From Aquibacillus halophilus (GTDB taxonomy: Bacteria; Bacillota; Bacilli; Bacillales; Amphibacillaceae): a DNA stretch of 64,000 nucleotides. Position 1 is the first letter of the stretch. Every line of letters begins with the position of its first letter. Location: NCBI RefSeq assembly GCF_009649745.1, contig NZ_WJNG01000006.1, positions 101,347 to 165,346 of the forward strand, in the 5' to 3' direction. Positions 9,153-17,664 of the stretch are shown here, one piece after another. A model generated the notes under the pieces. It ran no database searches, was not told the DNA's origin, and worked only from the letters and a program-made list of their open reading frames with translations. Both the position numbers and the translations under genes were made by a program.

Positions 9153-11921
9153 TCAACCAGTGTTACGTAAACCAGCTGCAATACCATTGATAGTAAGCAG
9201 AACTTCTGTTAACAATTCATCCGCATTTTCATCATTTTCAGATAGTTTGCGGAGCTCTGAGATTAGCTCAACCTGGAATAAGTTCAACGGATCAACAAAA
9301 GGATTACGAAGTCTCACTGACTCTTTAATAGCTGGCTTATGATCTAACAATTCAGATTGGCCAGTTATTTTTAAAACAATGTCTTTCGTGAGATGGTACT
9401 CTTCTGTGATTTGACCAAATATTCGTTTTTGAATTGATTCATCTTTTACCATTTTTGTGTACTCCTTGGCAGTAGCCAAGTCAGCTTTTGTTAAAGCCAT
9501 TTGTAAATTGTTAATCGTTGATTGGAAGAAAGGCCATGTTTCATACATATCTTGAAATAGCTTCCAGTCTCCTCCGTGTTGATCAACAAATTTTTGTAAG
9601 CCTGTTCCAGCTGCGAACCATGCAGGTAGCAACTGTCTACTTTGTGTCCAAGCAAAAACCCATGGAATTGCACGTAAATCTTCAAATCTACTACTGCCTT
9701 TACGACTCATAGGTCTAGAGCCAATGTTTAAATCGCCAAGCTCATGTAGAGGTGTAGCTTGATTAAAGTAAGTTAAAAAGCCAGGATCTTTAAAGATAAG
9801 TGATTGGTATTTTTCTAATGCATAGTTGGATACCTCACTCATTGCTGCCTCTGCTTCAGTTGATGGTTGTATCTTCGTAGCAGACTCCTCTTCCTGCGTA
9901 ATACCCATAATTGCTGTTATCATAGTTGTCGTTGCTTGCTCCAAACTACGATAAGCGATGTCGGGTAACAGATATCTAGATGATAGTACTTCACCTTGCT
10001 CGGTAATTTTCACACCATCACCTAAGGTAACAGGTGGTTGAGATAGTAAGCTTGTATAGAGTGGACCACCGCCACGTCCTAATGAACCGCCACGGCCATG
10101 GAAGTACTTTAACTTAACACCGTAACCCGATGCGATATCATGAATTTTTTGTTGTGCTTTGTATAATTCCCAATTAGCTGTTAATGCTCCGCCATCTTTA
10201 CTACTGTCTGAATAGCCAAGCATGATTTCTTGTAAATCTTTACGAGCAGTTAAATGCCTACGATAAAGTGGTATTTCAAATAGTTTTTCTATCATATCTG
10301 GTCCGTTTTTCAAATCTTCTATTGTTTCTAGAAGTGGTGCAACGTGTAATTTACTCTTAATCGTACCGTCTGCATAAACACGATATAGTCCAGTTTCTTT
10401 TGCTAGTACAAGAACTTCTAATATATCACTAACAGATCGAGTCATACTTATTAAATATACTTCAATCGCACGTTCACCAAAGGTATCATGAGCTTTCTTA
10501 ATCATACGGAACGTGTTCATTAATTCTTGAGTGTCTTCTGTAAATGTATCATAAATAGATATCATCGGTCTTGGATCGTTAAGGACCTTTAATAATACCT
10601 CAATTTTGTCTTGTTCTGACAAGTTTGCATAGTCAGGTTCAATATTAACGGAATGGAGCACTTCAGTAAGTGCAGATTCATGTTCACCACTATGGTTTCT
10701 AATATCTAGTGATGCTAAGTGGAACCCGAATAATTCAACTTGACGGATAACTTTTCTTAGTAATTTAATTGGGTTTTGCCCTGGATGATGATTTGCAATG
10801 CTATCTTGTATCATATATAGGTCAGCCAAAAGTTCCTCGGCAGTAAAGTAGCCTTTATCTGAATCTTCATTTGTTAACTCTAATTTTCTTAACATAATAG
10901 AAACTTTAGTTCTATATGGTTCATCTACCTTAAATAAAGCATCTGAATGTAATAATTTCTTTTCATTTTCAATAGAAGTTAATAACTCATCACTGACATT
11001 AACTTGTTTCGCAGAGTGGCTTAATAATTGTCTTAGATTTGTTAAAGACTCTTTATATTTTTTCAAGACTAGTTCTCTATGGGTTTTTAAAGTCTCCCAG
11101 GTTGTTGTAGCTTTGACGTTTGGATTACCATCACGATCTCCACCAATCCAAGAACCAAAACGTAAAAAGGATGGCACTTGAAATCTCTGTTGGTATTTTT
11201 CATATAAAATATCCTCTAAATCTTGGTGAATCTTAGGTAAAACATCAAATAATACTTTATCAAAATAATATAGACCGTTTGAGACTTCCTTCATAACGGA
11301 AGGTTTTTTCTCCCTAATCTCAGCTGTTTGCCAAAGTATCGTAATTTCGTTAGCAATTGTCTCGTCAATAACCTTCTTTTCATGTCGTGTATACGCATGA
11401 TCCCAAGATTTTAGTAAGCCAGCAATTCGTTGGTGCATTTGCAAAATTGTCCTTCTTGTTGCTTCGGTTGGGTGAGCGGTAATAACTAGCTCTAAGGACA
11501 ACGTTTCAAGTAACGTAGTAACCATTTCAGGTGTAACGTTATTTTCTAATAACTTATTTACACCGGCTTCTAGTGACCCCGGTTGGATAAGTGTTGTATC
11601 CTGTGCTTGGTATTCTCTACGGCGCCTGCTACGGTAATTTTGTTCTGCAATATTAACTAAGTGTAGATATACAGAAAAAGCTCTAATTACGTTCTGTCTC
11701 AGTGGAGGCTCGACTAAATCTATTTCAGCTTTAATCTGCTTGTAAGCAGCAGGGTCATTTGACTCTCTGATCGTTTGTGAAAGTACTCGTATCTTTTTAA
11801 CTTTTTCTACTAGGACTTCTCCGACTTGTTCTAGTAAAACGCTATCTAAAAGTTGTTCTAAGTATTCCATATCTCTATGGAGTGATAAATTCGGATTTGT
11901 TTCTTCTATTTTTGTATCCAT
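9153..11921 (-). CDS. ppc: Phosphoenolpyruvate carboxylase
   Basis: A 922-residue protein, full length for bacterial PEP carboxylase. The catalytic His motif ITAHPTEATRRT is near residue 155, the bicarbonate/PEP site motif MLGYSDSSKDGG near 565, and the Gly-rich FHGRGGSLGRGGGP near 605. The C-terminal NTG is close to the conserved end of the enzyme. It converts PEP and bicarbonate to oxaloacetate, replenishing the TCA cycle. The start codon ATG 11921 is followed by a polar N-terminus without signal. The gene is monocistronic, with a repeat element and a strong terminator at its 3' side. Confidence 0.97.
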   Translation of the reverse strand: MDTKIEETNPNLSLHRDMEYLEQLLDSVLLEQVGEVLVEKVKKIRVLSQTIRESNDPAAYKQIKAEIDLVEPPLRQNVIRAFSVYLHLVNIAEQNYRSRRRREYQAQDTTLIQPGSLEAGVNKLLENNVTPEMVTTLLETLSLELVITAHPTEATRRTILQMHQRIAGLLKSWDHAYTRHEKKVIDETIANEITILWQTAEIREKKPSVMKEVSNGLYYFDKVLFDVLPKIHQDLEDILYEKYQQRFQVPSFLRFGSWIGGDRDGNPNVKATTTWETLKTHRELVLKKYKESLTNLRQLLSHSAKQVNVSDELLTSIENEKKLLHSDALFKVDEPYRTKVSIMLRKLELTNEDSDKGYFTAEELLADLYMIQDSIANHHPGQNPIKLLRKVIRQVELFGFHLASLDIRNHSGEHESALTEVLHSVNIEPDYANLSEQDKIEVLLKVLNDPRPMISIYDTFTEDTQELMNTFRMIKKAHDTFGERAIEVYLISMTRSVSDILEVLVLAKETGLYRVYADGTIKSKLHVAPLLETIEDLKNGPDMIEKLFEIPLYRRHLTARKDLQEIMLGYSDSSKDGGALTANWELYKAQQKIHDIASGYGVKLKYFHGRGGSLGRGGGPLYTSLLSQPPVTLGDGVKITEQGEVLSSRYLLPDIAYRSLEQATTTMITAIMGITQEEESATKIQPSTEAEAAMSEVSNYALEKYQSLIFKDPGFLTYFNQATPLHELGDLNIGSRPMSRKGSSRFEDLRAIPWVFAWTQSRQLLPAWFAAGTGLQKFVDQHGGDWKLFQDMYETWPFFQSTINNLQMALTKADLATAKEYTKMVKDESIQKRIFGQITEEYHLTKDIVLKITGQSELLDHKPAIKESVRLRNPFVDPLNLFQVELISELRKLSENDENADELLTEVLLTINGIAAGLRNTG

Positions 11922-12307
11922 TTAAGTAACATCCTTTCAAATTCCCTATTAATATAGATTTGATGATTGAAGTTCTTTTAATGCTATTGAGCGGAGTATT
12001 TGGGGTATTCATTTTCAGATTTTTCTAGACACTTAAATCCATTTTAACACGTTTATTTGCTTTTTGCTTCAAATCATCACTTTTTTGTATGGGTTTTGGT
12101 TCATTAATACCAAAAAGAGATCAGTGATAACCGTAAAAAATTTGAACGTATTTCTAAAAACTTGATTGAATAGTCTAATTGTTTTGGAAAGATTTATATT
12201 CAAATTTATTATATTGCGAAGTGTACACAATTTGATTACATTTATCTTAATAGTGTTATTTTTAATCGGAAATTTATTCCTTTGAAATAATGAAATGAGA
12301 TGAGCGA
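11922..12307. other. AT-rich intergenic region between ppc and an MFS gene
   Basis: 386 bp separating two divergent genes, so it should hold both promoters. I see no strong hairpin, cre box or family-like peptide. The minus-strand frame at 12069-12314 has Asn/Ile/Lys-rich composition expected from AT-rich non-coding DNA. Confidence 0.5.
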
Positions 12308-13501
12308 ATGCCAAAAAATATTTGGTTACTGATTATAGGAACTGCAATTAGTATCACAGCGGCCTCTTTTGTTTGGCCGCTAAATGCCATCTACATGCAT
12401 GATGAGCTTGGTAAATCGTTGACCTTTGCAGGTATGATCCTAATGTTTATTCAAGCATTTGGTGTTATTGGAAATTTAATAGGAGGAGTTTTGTTTGATA
12501 AACTAGGTGGATTTAAAACAATCATGAGTGGGGCTACAATTACCATGGTGGCAGCCTGCTTGCTAGCTATTTTTAATACAATTGTTCCTTACGCTATTCT
12601 TTTAATGATCATCGGATTGGGTTCAGGAATAATTATGCCAGCTGTATATGCAATGGCTAGCTCTGTATGGCCTGAAGGTGGGAGGAGGGCATTCAATTCT
12701 ATTTATGTAGCCCAAAACTTTGGTGTTGCACTTGGTTCGTCAATTGGTGGTTTTATTGCTGCTTTTTCTTTTTCCTATATTTTTATTGCTAATGCACTTT
12801 TATTCATTGTCTTTTTTTCGTTCGCATTTATTACATATAAATCGATGAGTGGTGCTAGTGACCCTCAGGCTTATACGAGTGTATTCGAACAAAAAAGAAC
12901 AATTAAAGATAAAACAGCTTTTCGAGCTTTGCTTCTATTAAGTGGGGGCTTTCTAATTTGCTGGATTGGTTATGTTCAGTGGCAATCGACTATTGCTCCT
13001 TATACTCAAGAACTTGGAATTTCACTCAGTAAGTACAGTCTGTTATGGACTATAAATGGAGCTTTGATAGTATTAGGACAGCCGTTGTTAAAATTAATAA
13101 CGACGAGAATCCAGGATCCCAAAAAGCAAATATATTTAGGAAACACCATCTTTATCATTTCTTTTATCGTTTTACTGTTTGCTGATTCATTTTCGGTTTT
13201 CGCTCTAGCGATGATTATTCTGACAATCGGAGAGATGCTCGTTTGGCCCGCAGTACCAACACTTGCGAACAACCTTGCTCCTAAGGGGAGGATAGGTTTT
13301 TATCAAGGGATTATTAATAGTGTTGGCACTGCTGGTCGGATGATTGGCCCTGTATTAGGTGGTATTATTGTCGATAATTATGCCATTCATTTCTTATTCT
13401 ATTTCTTGCTATTCCTTTACCTTATTCCTTATATTACTACATTTATTTATGATAGAAGAGTTGTTGATAAGTACGAGGAAAAACAAGGCACAGAGGTTTA
13501 A
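12308..13501 (+). CDS. MFS transporter
   Basis: A 397-residue protein with about 12 transmembrane segments. The helix 2-3 loop has GGVLFDKLGGFKTI, and helix 5 has NFGVALGSSIGG, both typical of MFS exporters of the MdtH/YfkF-like groups. The second half repeats the pattern (GRIGFYQGIINSVGTAGRMI, motif-like in helix 11). The ribosome binding site ahead of ATG 12308 is weak (gagatgag). It stands alone between ppc and a region of small genes. The substrate is unknown; multidrug or metabolite efflux is the best family-level guess. Confidence 0.8.
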   Translation: MPKNIWLLIIGTAISITAASFVWPLNAIYMHDELGKSLTFAGMILMFIQAFGVIGNLIGGVLFDKLGGFKTIMSGATITMVAACLLAIFNTIVPYAILLMIIGLGSGIIMPAVYAMASSVWPEGGRRAFNSIYVAQNFGVALGSSIGGFIAAFSFSYIFIANALLFIVFFSFAFITYKSMSGASDPQAYTSVFEQKRTIKDKTAFRALLLLSGGFLICWIGYVQWQSTIAPYTQELGISLSKYSLLWTINGALIVLGQPLLKLITTRIQDPKKQIYLGNTIFIISFIVLLFADSFSVFALAMIILTIGEMLVWPAVPTLANNLAPKGRIGFYQGIINSVGTAGRMIGPVLGGIIVDNYAIHFLFYFLLFLYLIPYITTFIYDRRVVDKYEEKQGTEV

Positions 13502-13618
13502 TTCGCGATTACGTTCAATAGGGAATTGCTAGTACCTGTTTACTTTTTAGTAATCGTTTCCGTGATAGGTTTAACAATTACTTTCCCATTTTTAAAAAGT
13601 AAAAATCTTAATTTCTAG
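13502..13618 (+). other. In-frame open continuation after the MFS stop codon
   Basis: After the TAA at 13499-13501 the same frame stays open for 38 codons to TAG 13616-13618 and encodes one hydrophobic helix (LLVPVYFLVIVSVIGLTITF) with a Lys-rich end. It has no start codon with a ribosome binding site. It may be a degraded extra helix of the transporter or chance. Confidence 0.2.
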
Positions 13619-13765
13619 GTTTTAGCCTTCCTTCTATAGTGAAAATATAATATATCTTTGTTTTTGTAATTATGAGTTATTCAATAATAAATAGTAGTCA
13701 TTTATTTAGCATAACAATCTCAAAAAAGTAAAAACTAAGATAACATTCATAGGAGGTTATAGAAC

Positions 13766-13918
13766 ATGGTTAAAAAAGAAAAGCAAGAACAGGATAAGTA
13801 TTTTGACCACTATGCTGATCCAAAGAAACCTAAAGAAACTGCAAATGCAGAGGAACTAGCAAAATTTTATAATAATAACAATACAATCCCGATTGATGTG
13901 TCTAAATTCGATAAGTAG
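13766..13918 (+). CDS. Small charged hypothetical protein (50 aa)
   Basis: ATG 13766 lies 9 bases after a perfect aggagg (13751-13756). The 50-residue product is very hydrophilic: Lys/Glu-rich N-terminus, DKYFDHYADPKKPKETANAE, then a run of Asn and the end IPIDVSKFDK. There are no cysteines and no membrane segment. The family is not recognised; the composition would fit a small soluble or spore-associated protein, but that is a guess. A hairpin with T-tract follows at 13965-14002. Confidence 0.6.
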   Translation: MVKKEKQEQDKYFDHYADPKKPKETANAEELAKFYNNNNTIPIDVSKFDK

Positions 13919-13964
13919 TTTGTCCAATAGTGAAGTGGATACCGTTCGTTCTTGGAAAATGGGA

Positions 13965-14002
13965 CAGAACAAGTTACTCATTACTTGATTCTGTTCTTTT
14001 TC
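13965..14002 (+). terminator. Probable terminator after the 50-aa gene
   Basis: agaacaagt pairs with acttg-attct-gttct allowing a bulge, followed by five T residues. The stem is imperfect. Sequence 14003-14124 shows nothing recognisable. Confidence 0.5.
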
Positions 14003-14124
14003 ATTGCACGATATTAGATTTAGGACTCTGTGGTAAGCTGATTGTTAACTATTGCCAACTTCTCCCCGAAATCACTTCGAAAGAGCTTGCGATTTCGTTC
14101 TTGACCAAAAAACTCAGACAGTAT

Positions 14125-14655
14125 TTAAAATAAATTCAGAACAAGTTTTATTATTTCTTTTTTTTGCTTTACTTTTTCAATTTGATAAGTAGTTTTTATT
14201 CGGTAAGCAATTTCAGGGGGATGCCCATTGTATGTCAGTTCTTTCATCATAGCTATGTAGAGCTCATTAAAGGTTTTATCTGTTTTTGATTCAAGTGTAT
14301 CGGCATTGTTTTTGTATTTATTATACAAGTAAAGGAAAGAAGTGTTTTCATTATAACTTTGATTTCGTTTAATTTCTTCTTTAGCATTTTTTATTAGTTG
14401 TTCCACATTTTTGATTGTTTGGATTCGCAGATTTTCAAACTTAGGTATGTATTCCTGCTCTATTTCATTTATTGTTTTATAAGAATTGGGGACTGAATGA
14501 TTGTTTTTTTGATTAACCCCTTGTGTACCCATCTCGTGGACACTGAAAGCATATAATGGTTTACCTTTAACCTCACTCTGAATTAGAAGATTAAAAGAGT
14601 ATGATAGTCCACTTACTACTATTATAAAACTAAGTAATCTGTAGTGAAATTTCAT
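14125..14655 (-). CDS. Hypothetical secreted or membrane-anchored protein
   Basis: 176 residues from ATG 14655, which follows a ggggga box; the frame is also open to TTG 14667. Residues 5-27 form a hydrophobic segment (YRLLSFIIVVSGLSYSFNLL) that can act as a signal peptide or anchor. The remainder is soluble and rich in Lys, Glu and Asn, with a likely helical or coiled region at about 55-100. No lipobox is present and no family is recognised. It lies convergent to the 50-aa gene and beside another minus-strand small gene, with its own upstream region, so it is probably transcribed alone. Confidence 0.5.
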   Translation of the reverse strand: MKFHYRLLSFIIVVSGLSYSFNLLIQSEVKGKPLYAFSVHEMGTQGVNQKNNHSVPNSYKTINEIEQEYIPKFENLRIQTIKNVEQLIKNAKEEIKRNQSYNENTSFLYLYNKYKNNADTLESKTDKTFNELYIAMMKELTYNGHPPEIAYRIKTTYQIEKVKQKKEIIKLVLNLF

Positions 14656-14720
14656 AATTTCCCCCAACTGTTAAAACTATCAAGCTTTACTGTTTTAGCT
14701 ATCTAACCTAACATTAGATG

Positions 14721-14743
14721 TAAAAAAGGCCTGTATTAGGCCT
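14721..14743 (-). terminator. Terminator of the small zinc-finger gene
   Basis: On the minus strand aggcct-aatac-aggcct is followed by a run of seven T residues. It lies 34 bp after the stop of the gene at 14777. Confidence 0.8.
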
Positions 14744-14776
14744 AAGCTCAGGCTATATACTGAGATTTTCTAGTTA

Positions 14777-14974
14777 CTATCTAGCCCAGTCAGAAAATAA
14801 TCCTGTGCCTTGACAGCTCGGGCACTGGAAAGAGCTATTATAGAAATGTTCATATGGTAACGATTCAATTCCTCTCCCATTACAATCTGGGCACCTTCCT
14901 TGATCACGCATTTTTTCGATTTTTTTCTCGTACCTTCCATTGGACCATTCAGCTATAGAATTTATAAATCCCAA
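14777..14974 (-). CDS. Small DnaJ-type zinc-finger protein (65 aa)
   Basis: 65 residues with two CXXCXGXG-type motifs, CPDCNGRGIE near residue 28 and CPSCQGTG near residue 51, as in the DnaJ cysteine-rich domain. The N-terminus MGFINSIAEWSNGRYEKKIE resembles a small conserved protein found in many Bacillaceae. It probably binds one zinc ion through the four cysteines. Its function is unknown. It is monocistronic with a clear terminator. Confidence 0.7.
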   Translation of the reverse strand: MGFINSIAEWSNGRYEKKIEKMRDQGRCPDCNGRGIESLPYEHFYNSSFQCPSCQGTGLFSDWAR

Positions 14975-15134
14975 CTTGATTTCACCACGCTTCCTTTTTT
15001 CTTATTATGTGGTAATTGTGGGGAATTATTCTTAGGTAATATAAAAAACAGCCAATTATTTAGCTAATTCTCTTTTTGTTTGTGGATGCTTCTGAAAAAC
15101 TATATATAGACCTATTTCAATAGTTAATTGAATA

Positions 15135-15275
15135 TTGACACACAAGTGTCAAACGTTTTTTTCTAAAATGTGAACTAATGAACAAACCACTTTATTAACT
15201 TTATACACGTGTTAATATAAAAATATAGAAAAGATAAAAAGTGTTTTAACAACAAATGTGAATCACTGAACAAAC
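15135..15275. promoter_or_regulatory. Repeats and inverted repeat upstream of doxX
   Basis: A perfect inverted repeat TTGACAC-ACAA-GTGTCAA lies at 15135-15152. A 20-base direct repeat follows: ATGTGAACTAATGAACAAAC at 15168-15187 and ATGTGAATCACTGAACAAAC at 15256-15275. They lie in the 331-bp gap before doxX and look like regulator binding sites. No regulator can be named. The gap from 14975 to 15134 shows nothing else. Confidence 0.45.
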
Positions 15276-15305
15276 AAAGAATATAATAAAAAGGAGTGGA
15301 TGAAC

Positions 15306-15818
15306 ATGTTTGTAGAATTTCTTCGTAAAAATAATGTGATGGCAGGGGTATTAGCAATTATTCGAGTTTATCTAGGTTATGCCTGGTTAACATCCGGGTG
15401 GGGAAAAGTTACCGGTGGATTTGATGCAACTGGTTTCATACAAGGAGCAATCGGAAAGGCAACAGGAGAACATCCGGCAGTCCAAGGCTGGTGGGCAGCA
15501 TTTCTAGAAAGTGTCGCATTACCAGGATCAGGAGTATTTAGTTTCCTAGTAGCATATGGAGAAGTATTAGTAGGTATCGCACTTATTCTAGGACTATTTA
15601 CAAACTTCGCAGCACTTATGGGAATTATTATGAATTTCGCATTCGTTTTAAGTGGCACAGTGAGCACAAACGGACAAATGATTCTATTAACGTTCTTTAT
15701 CTTAGTTGCAGGTTATAATGCTGGTAGATTTGGATTAGACCGTTACGTAATTCCATTCTTGCGTAGTAGATTTGGTAAACAACAAAGAGTAAATGGTGAA
15801 GTAGTAACAGAGGTATGA
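15306..15818 (+). CDS. DoxX family membrane protein
   Basis: 170 residues from ATG 15306, 9 bases after aaggag; an ATG at 15300 is too close to it. The protein has four hydrophobic segments (about 13-32, 75-95, 100-120 and 125-145), the usual DoxX layout, with IRVYLGYAWLTSGWGKV at the first helix and VAYGEVLVGIALILGLFT at the third. DoxX proteins are poorly defined membrane subunits linked to thiosulfate or quinone redox chemistry and oxidative stress. The insertion with GATGEHPAVQGWW-type aromatic residues faces the outside by prediction. The gene is monocistronic and ends in a terminator. Confidence 0.8.
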   Translation: MFVEFLRKNNVMAGVLAIIRVYLGYAWLTSGWGKVTGGFDATGFIQGAIGKATGEHPAVQGWWAAFLESVALPGSGVFSFLVAYGEVLVGIALILGLFTNFAALMGIIMNFAFVLSGTVSTNGQMILLTFFILVAGYNAGRFGLDRYVIPFLRSRFGKQQRVNGEVVTEV

Positions 15819-15824
15819 TGAGTA

Positions 15825-15865
15825 GCAAGCACACAATCCATGTGGTTATGTGCTTGCTTTTTTTG
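15825..15865 (+). terminator. Terminator of doxX
   Basis: agcaagcaca pairs with tgtgcttgct, followed by seven T residues. Confidence 0.9.
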
Positions 15866-15883
15866 TTGTAAACAAAAAAAATG

Positions 15884-15905
15884 AGCATCCAATATTGGAT
15901 GCTCG
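15884..15905 (-). terminator. Perfect palindrome, minus-strand terminator
   Basis: The arms gagcatccaat and attggatgctc form an 11-bp perfect palindrome followed on the minus strand by a T-rich tract. It would stop transcription coming from the right, where a small membrane-protein gene lies at 16195-16299. The interval 15906-16194 contains no other convincing gene. Confidence 0.7.
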
Positions 15906-16194
15906 AAGGGGGACAATCTATTAATCAGTTTGCTTACTCACATCTTTTTTTGCTGCGATTTGTTAATCGCTGCATACTTAAGATTGCTTTCATTCAATTG
16001 TGTAACCGTTTTCAGTATATAATAAAATTTAAATGCTTACATCATACTAAAGTCCTAAATTTTTATATAATTTTGAAAAGTGTTGATTAATTTGAATCCT
16101 TATCTGTATTGGAAATATGAGTTTTTTGGTTTTAAAGATTATCAGACTTTATACCCATAAGTGAATTTATAGGTAATAGTTCGATAATTAAATA

Positions 16195-16299
16195 TCACCA
16201 GGCTTTCTTTACTATACTCAGAATGATTATCCACATAGGAGTCGACAACATAATTCCAATTAAACAACCTTTTGCAAATGATCCTTCTCCTTGTTTCAC
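16195..16299 (-). CDS. Small single-helix membrane protein (34 aa)
   Basis: A GTG start at 16299 lies about 6 bases after a gaggga box on the minus strand. The 34-residue product starts with a short polar segment (KQGEGSF) and then has one hydrophobic helix (GCLIGIMLSTPMWIIILSIV) ending in KKAW, the positive-inside arrangement of small bitopic peptides. The overlapping 68-residue minus-strand frame 16142-16348 lacks a ribosome binding site and is rejected. Function is unknown. Confidence 0.5.
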   Translation of the reverse strand: MKQGEGSFAKGCLIGIMLSTPMWIIILSIVKKAW

Positions 16300-16437
16300 G
16301 GGCTTCCCTCTTTACTGGAATTTTTATAATTGTTTCCAATATATGCAACTTTTAATCAAAATTATTTGTTTATTAATAAATTGTAATTCTGTTGAATAAT
16401 TTTAAATAATAAGACTAGCTTAAGGGAGAAGGATACC

Positions 16438-16893
16438 GTGTACAGAAAAAAGGGTATAGTGATCTTCATTGTTATTGCTATCGCAATTATAACGTGTACG
16501 GTCTTTATTGCTATGTTATTTACACCAGGTAAACAAGCGAAGAATATAGTTGATGATTTTTATCAGTATGAGCAAAATGGATTATTTGCAAACTCATGGG
16601 ATCTGTTTCACGCTGAAATGAAAAATAAATTTAATAAGGGTCATTACCTTCAAGATCGTCCGCATGTTTTTATGAATCACTTTGGTGTCAATTCATTTAC
16701 TTATGAGCTTAGTGATGTTGATAAAATAGAAAATTGGAAAATGGCAAATGAGATGGAACCGATAGAAATTGTTTATAAAGTCATAGTAATTCAAACATAT
16801 AAAGGAAAATACGGGAATTTCAATTTAATACAAAATGTGTATGCAACTAAAGTAGAAGGGGAGTGGAAAATATTATGGGATTACAAAAAATAG
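16438..16893 (+). CDS. Hypothetical single-pass membrane protein
   Basis: 151 residues starting at GTG 16438 behind aagggagaagg. Residues 6-29 are strongly hydrophobic (GIVIFIVIAIAIITCTVFIA), so the protein is probably anchored with its C-terminal 120 residues outside. The outer part (NIVDDFYQYEQNGLFANSWD and later QNVYATKVEGEWKILWDYK) has the layout of NTF2-like or DUF4878-like domains that end in a W-x-I-L-W strand. That fold is a guess from pattern. It is flanked by unrelated genes. Confidence 0.6.
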   Translation: MYRKKGIVIFIVIAIAIITCTVFIAMLFTPGKQAKNIVDDFYQYEQNGLFANSWDLFHAEMKNKFNKGHYLQDRPHVFMNHFGVNSFTYELSDVDKIENWKMANEMEPIEIVYKVIVIQTYKGKYGNFNLIQNVYATKVEGEWKILWDYKK

Positions 16894-16922
16894 AGGACTG
16901 ATGCTTTCAGTCCTACTTACAT

Positions 16923-17393
16923 TTAATATTCTAACTTCAACTCGTTTTTAGCCCATTTTTCAAAAGGAAGGTTTTTGTCAGTTAATGATAGTGAATAAAA
17001 AGGTATTTTTCTATCTTCATGTTTTTTGGCTATTTCCTCATAAATAAATGCATCATCAAAGCCACCTTCAGCAGCCAGTTTTTGATCAGCGGCGTAATAT
17101 ACTTTTTCAACACGAGACCAATAAATCGCTCCAAGACACATTGGACAAGGTTCACAGCTAGTGTAAAGAATACAGTCTGATAGTTGAAATGTATTCAGTT
17201 TCTCGCATGCTTCTCGAATGGCTTGGATCTCTGCGTGTGCAGTAGGATCGTTGTTTTGCGTTACTTTATTGCTACCAGACCCAATTATTTCTCCATGTTG
17301 ATTGACAACGATTGCTCCAAAAGGACCACCGTTTTCTTCAACGTTTTTGGCAGCCAAAACAATTGTTTGACTTAAAAACTTCTCGTGATTTAT
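16923..17393 (-). CDS. guaD: Guanine deaminase, apparent AUA start
   Basis: A cytidine/deoxycytidylate-deaminase-fold enzyme converting guanine to xanthine. Zinc ligands are visible: His in TAHAEIQA (with the catalytic Glu) and two Cys in SCEPCPMCLGAIYWSR. The first conventional start (TTG 17357) would remove about 12 residues that are well conserved with B. subtilis GuaD. Upstream, in frame, the codons read INHEKFLSQTIV, matching the family's MNHETFL start, with ATA at 17391-17393 placed 6 bases after an aaggggg box. From there the protein is 156 residues, the normal family length. So initiation at AUA, or a base change from ATG, is likely. Confidence 0.85.
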   Translation of the reverse strand: MNHEKFLSQTIVLAAKNVEENGGPFGAIVVNQHGEIIGSGSNKVTQNNDPTAHAEIQAIREACEKLNTFQLSDCILYTSCEPCPMCLGAIYWSRVEKVYYAADQKLAAEGGFDDAFIYEEIAKKHEDRKIPFYSLSLTDKNLPFEKWAKNELKLEY

Positions 17394-17664
17394 ATGATGC
17401 CCCCTTAAAATCTGTTCTCTTTTTTGTGAAATTAATATATTTTACCATAACATATTTTACAAATATTAACTATAAGAATAGTTTGAAAATAATGGGCTTG
17501 TATTGGTAATGCTTTGCATAATAATTAAAAAAAACAGATATTTTAAATTAAACATAATAAAACGAAAGCAAATGTTGATGAAAATGAAAATATATAATAA
17601 GATTAGATTATTAACATTTATCAAAAGGTTTTTTATATAGTCGATTGAAAGGGGTTTGTCTAAA

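Noticed and set aside
12069..12314. 81-codon minus-strand frame before an MFS gene
   Set aside because: Asn/Ile/Lys-rich composition expected from AT-rich DNA; no ribosome binding site.
16142..16348. 68-codon minus-strand frame
   Set aside because: No ribosome binding site at its TTG start; an overlapping frame with a good site encodes the more credible 34-residue membrane peptide.
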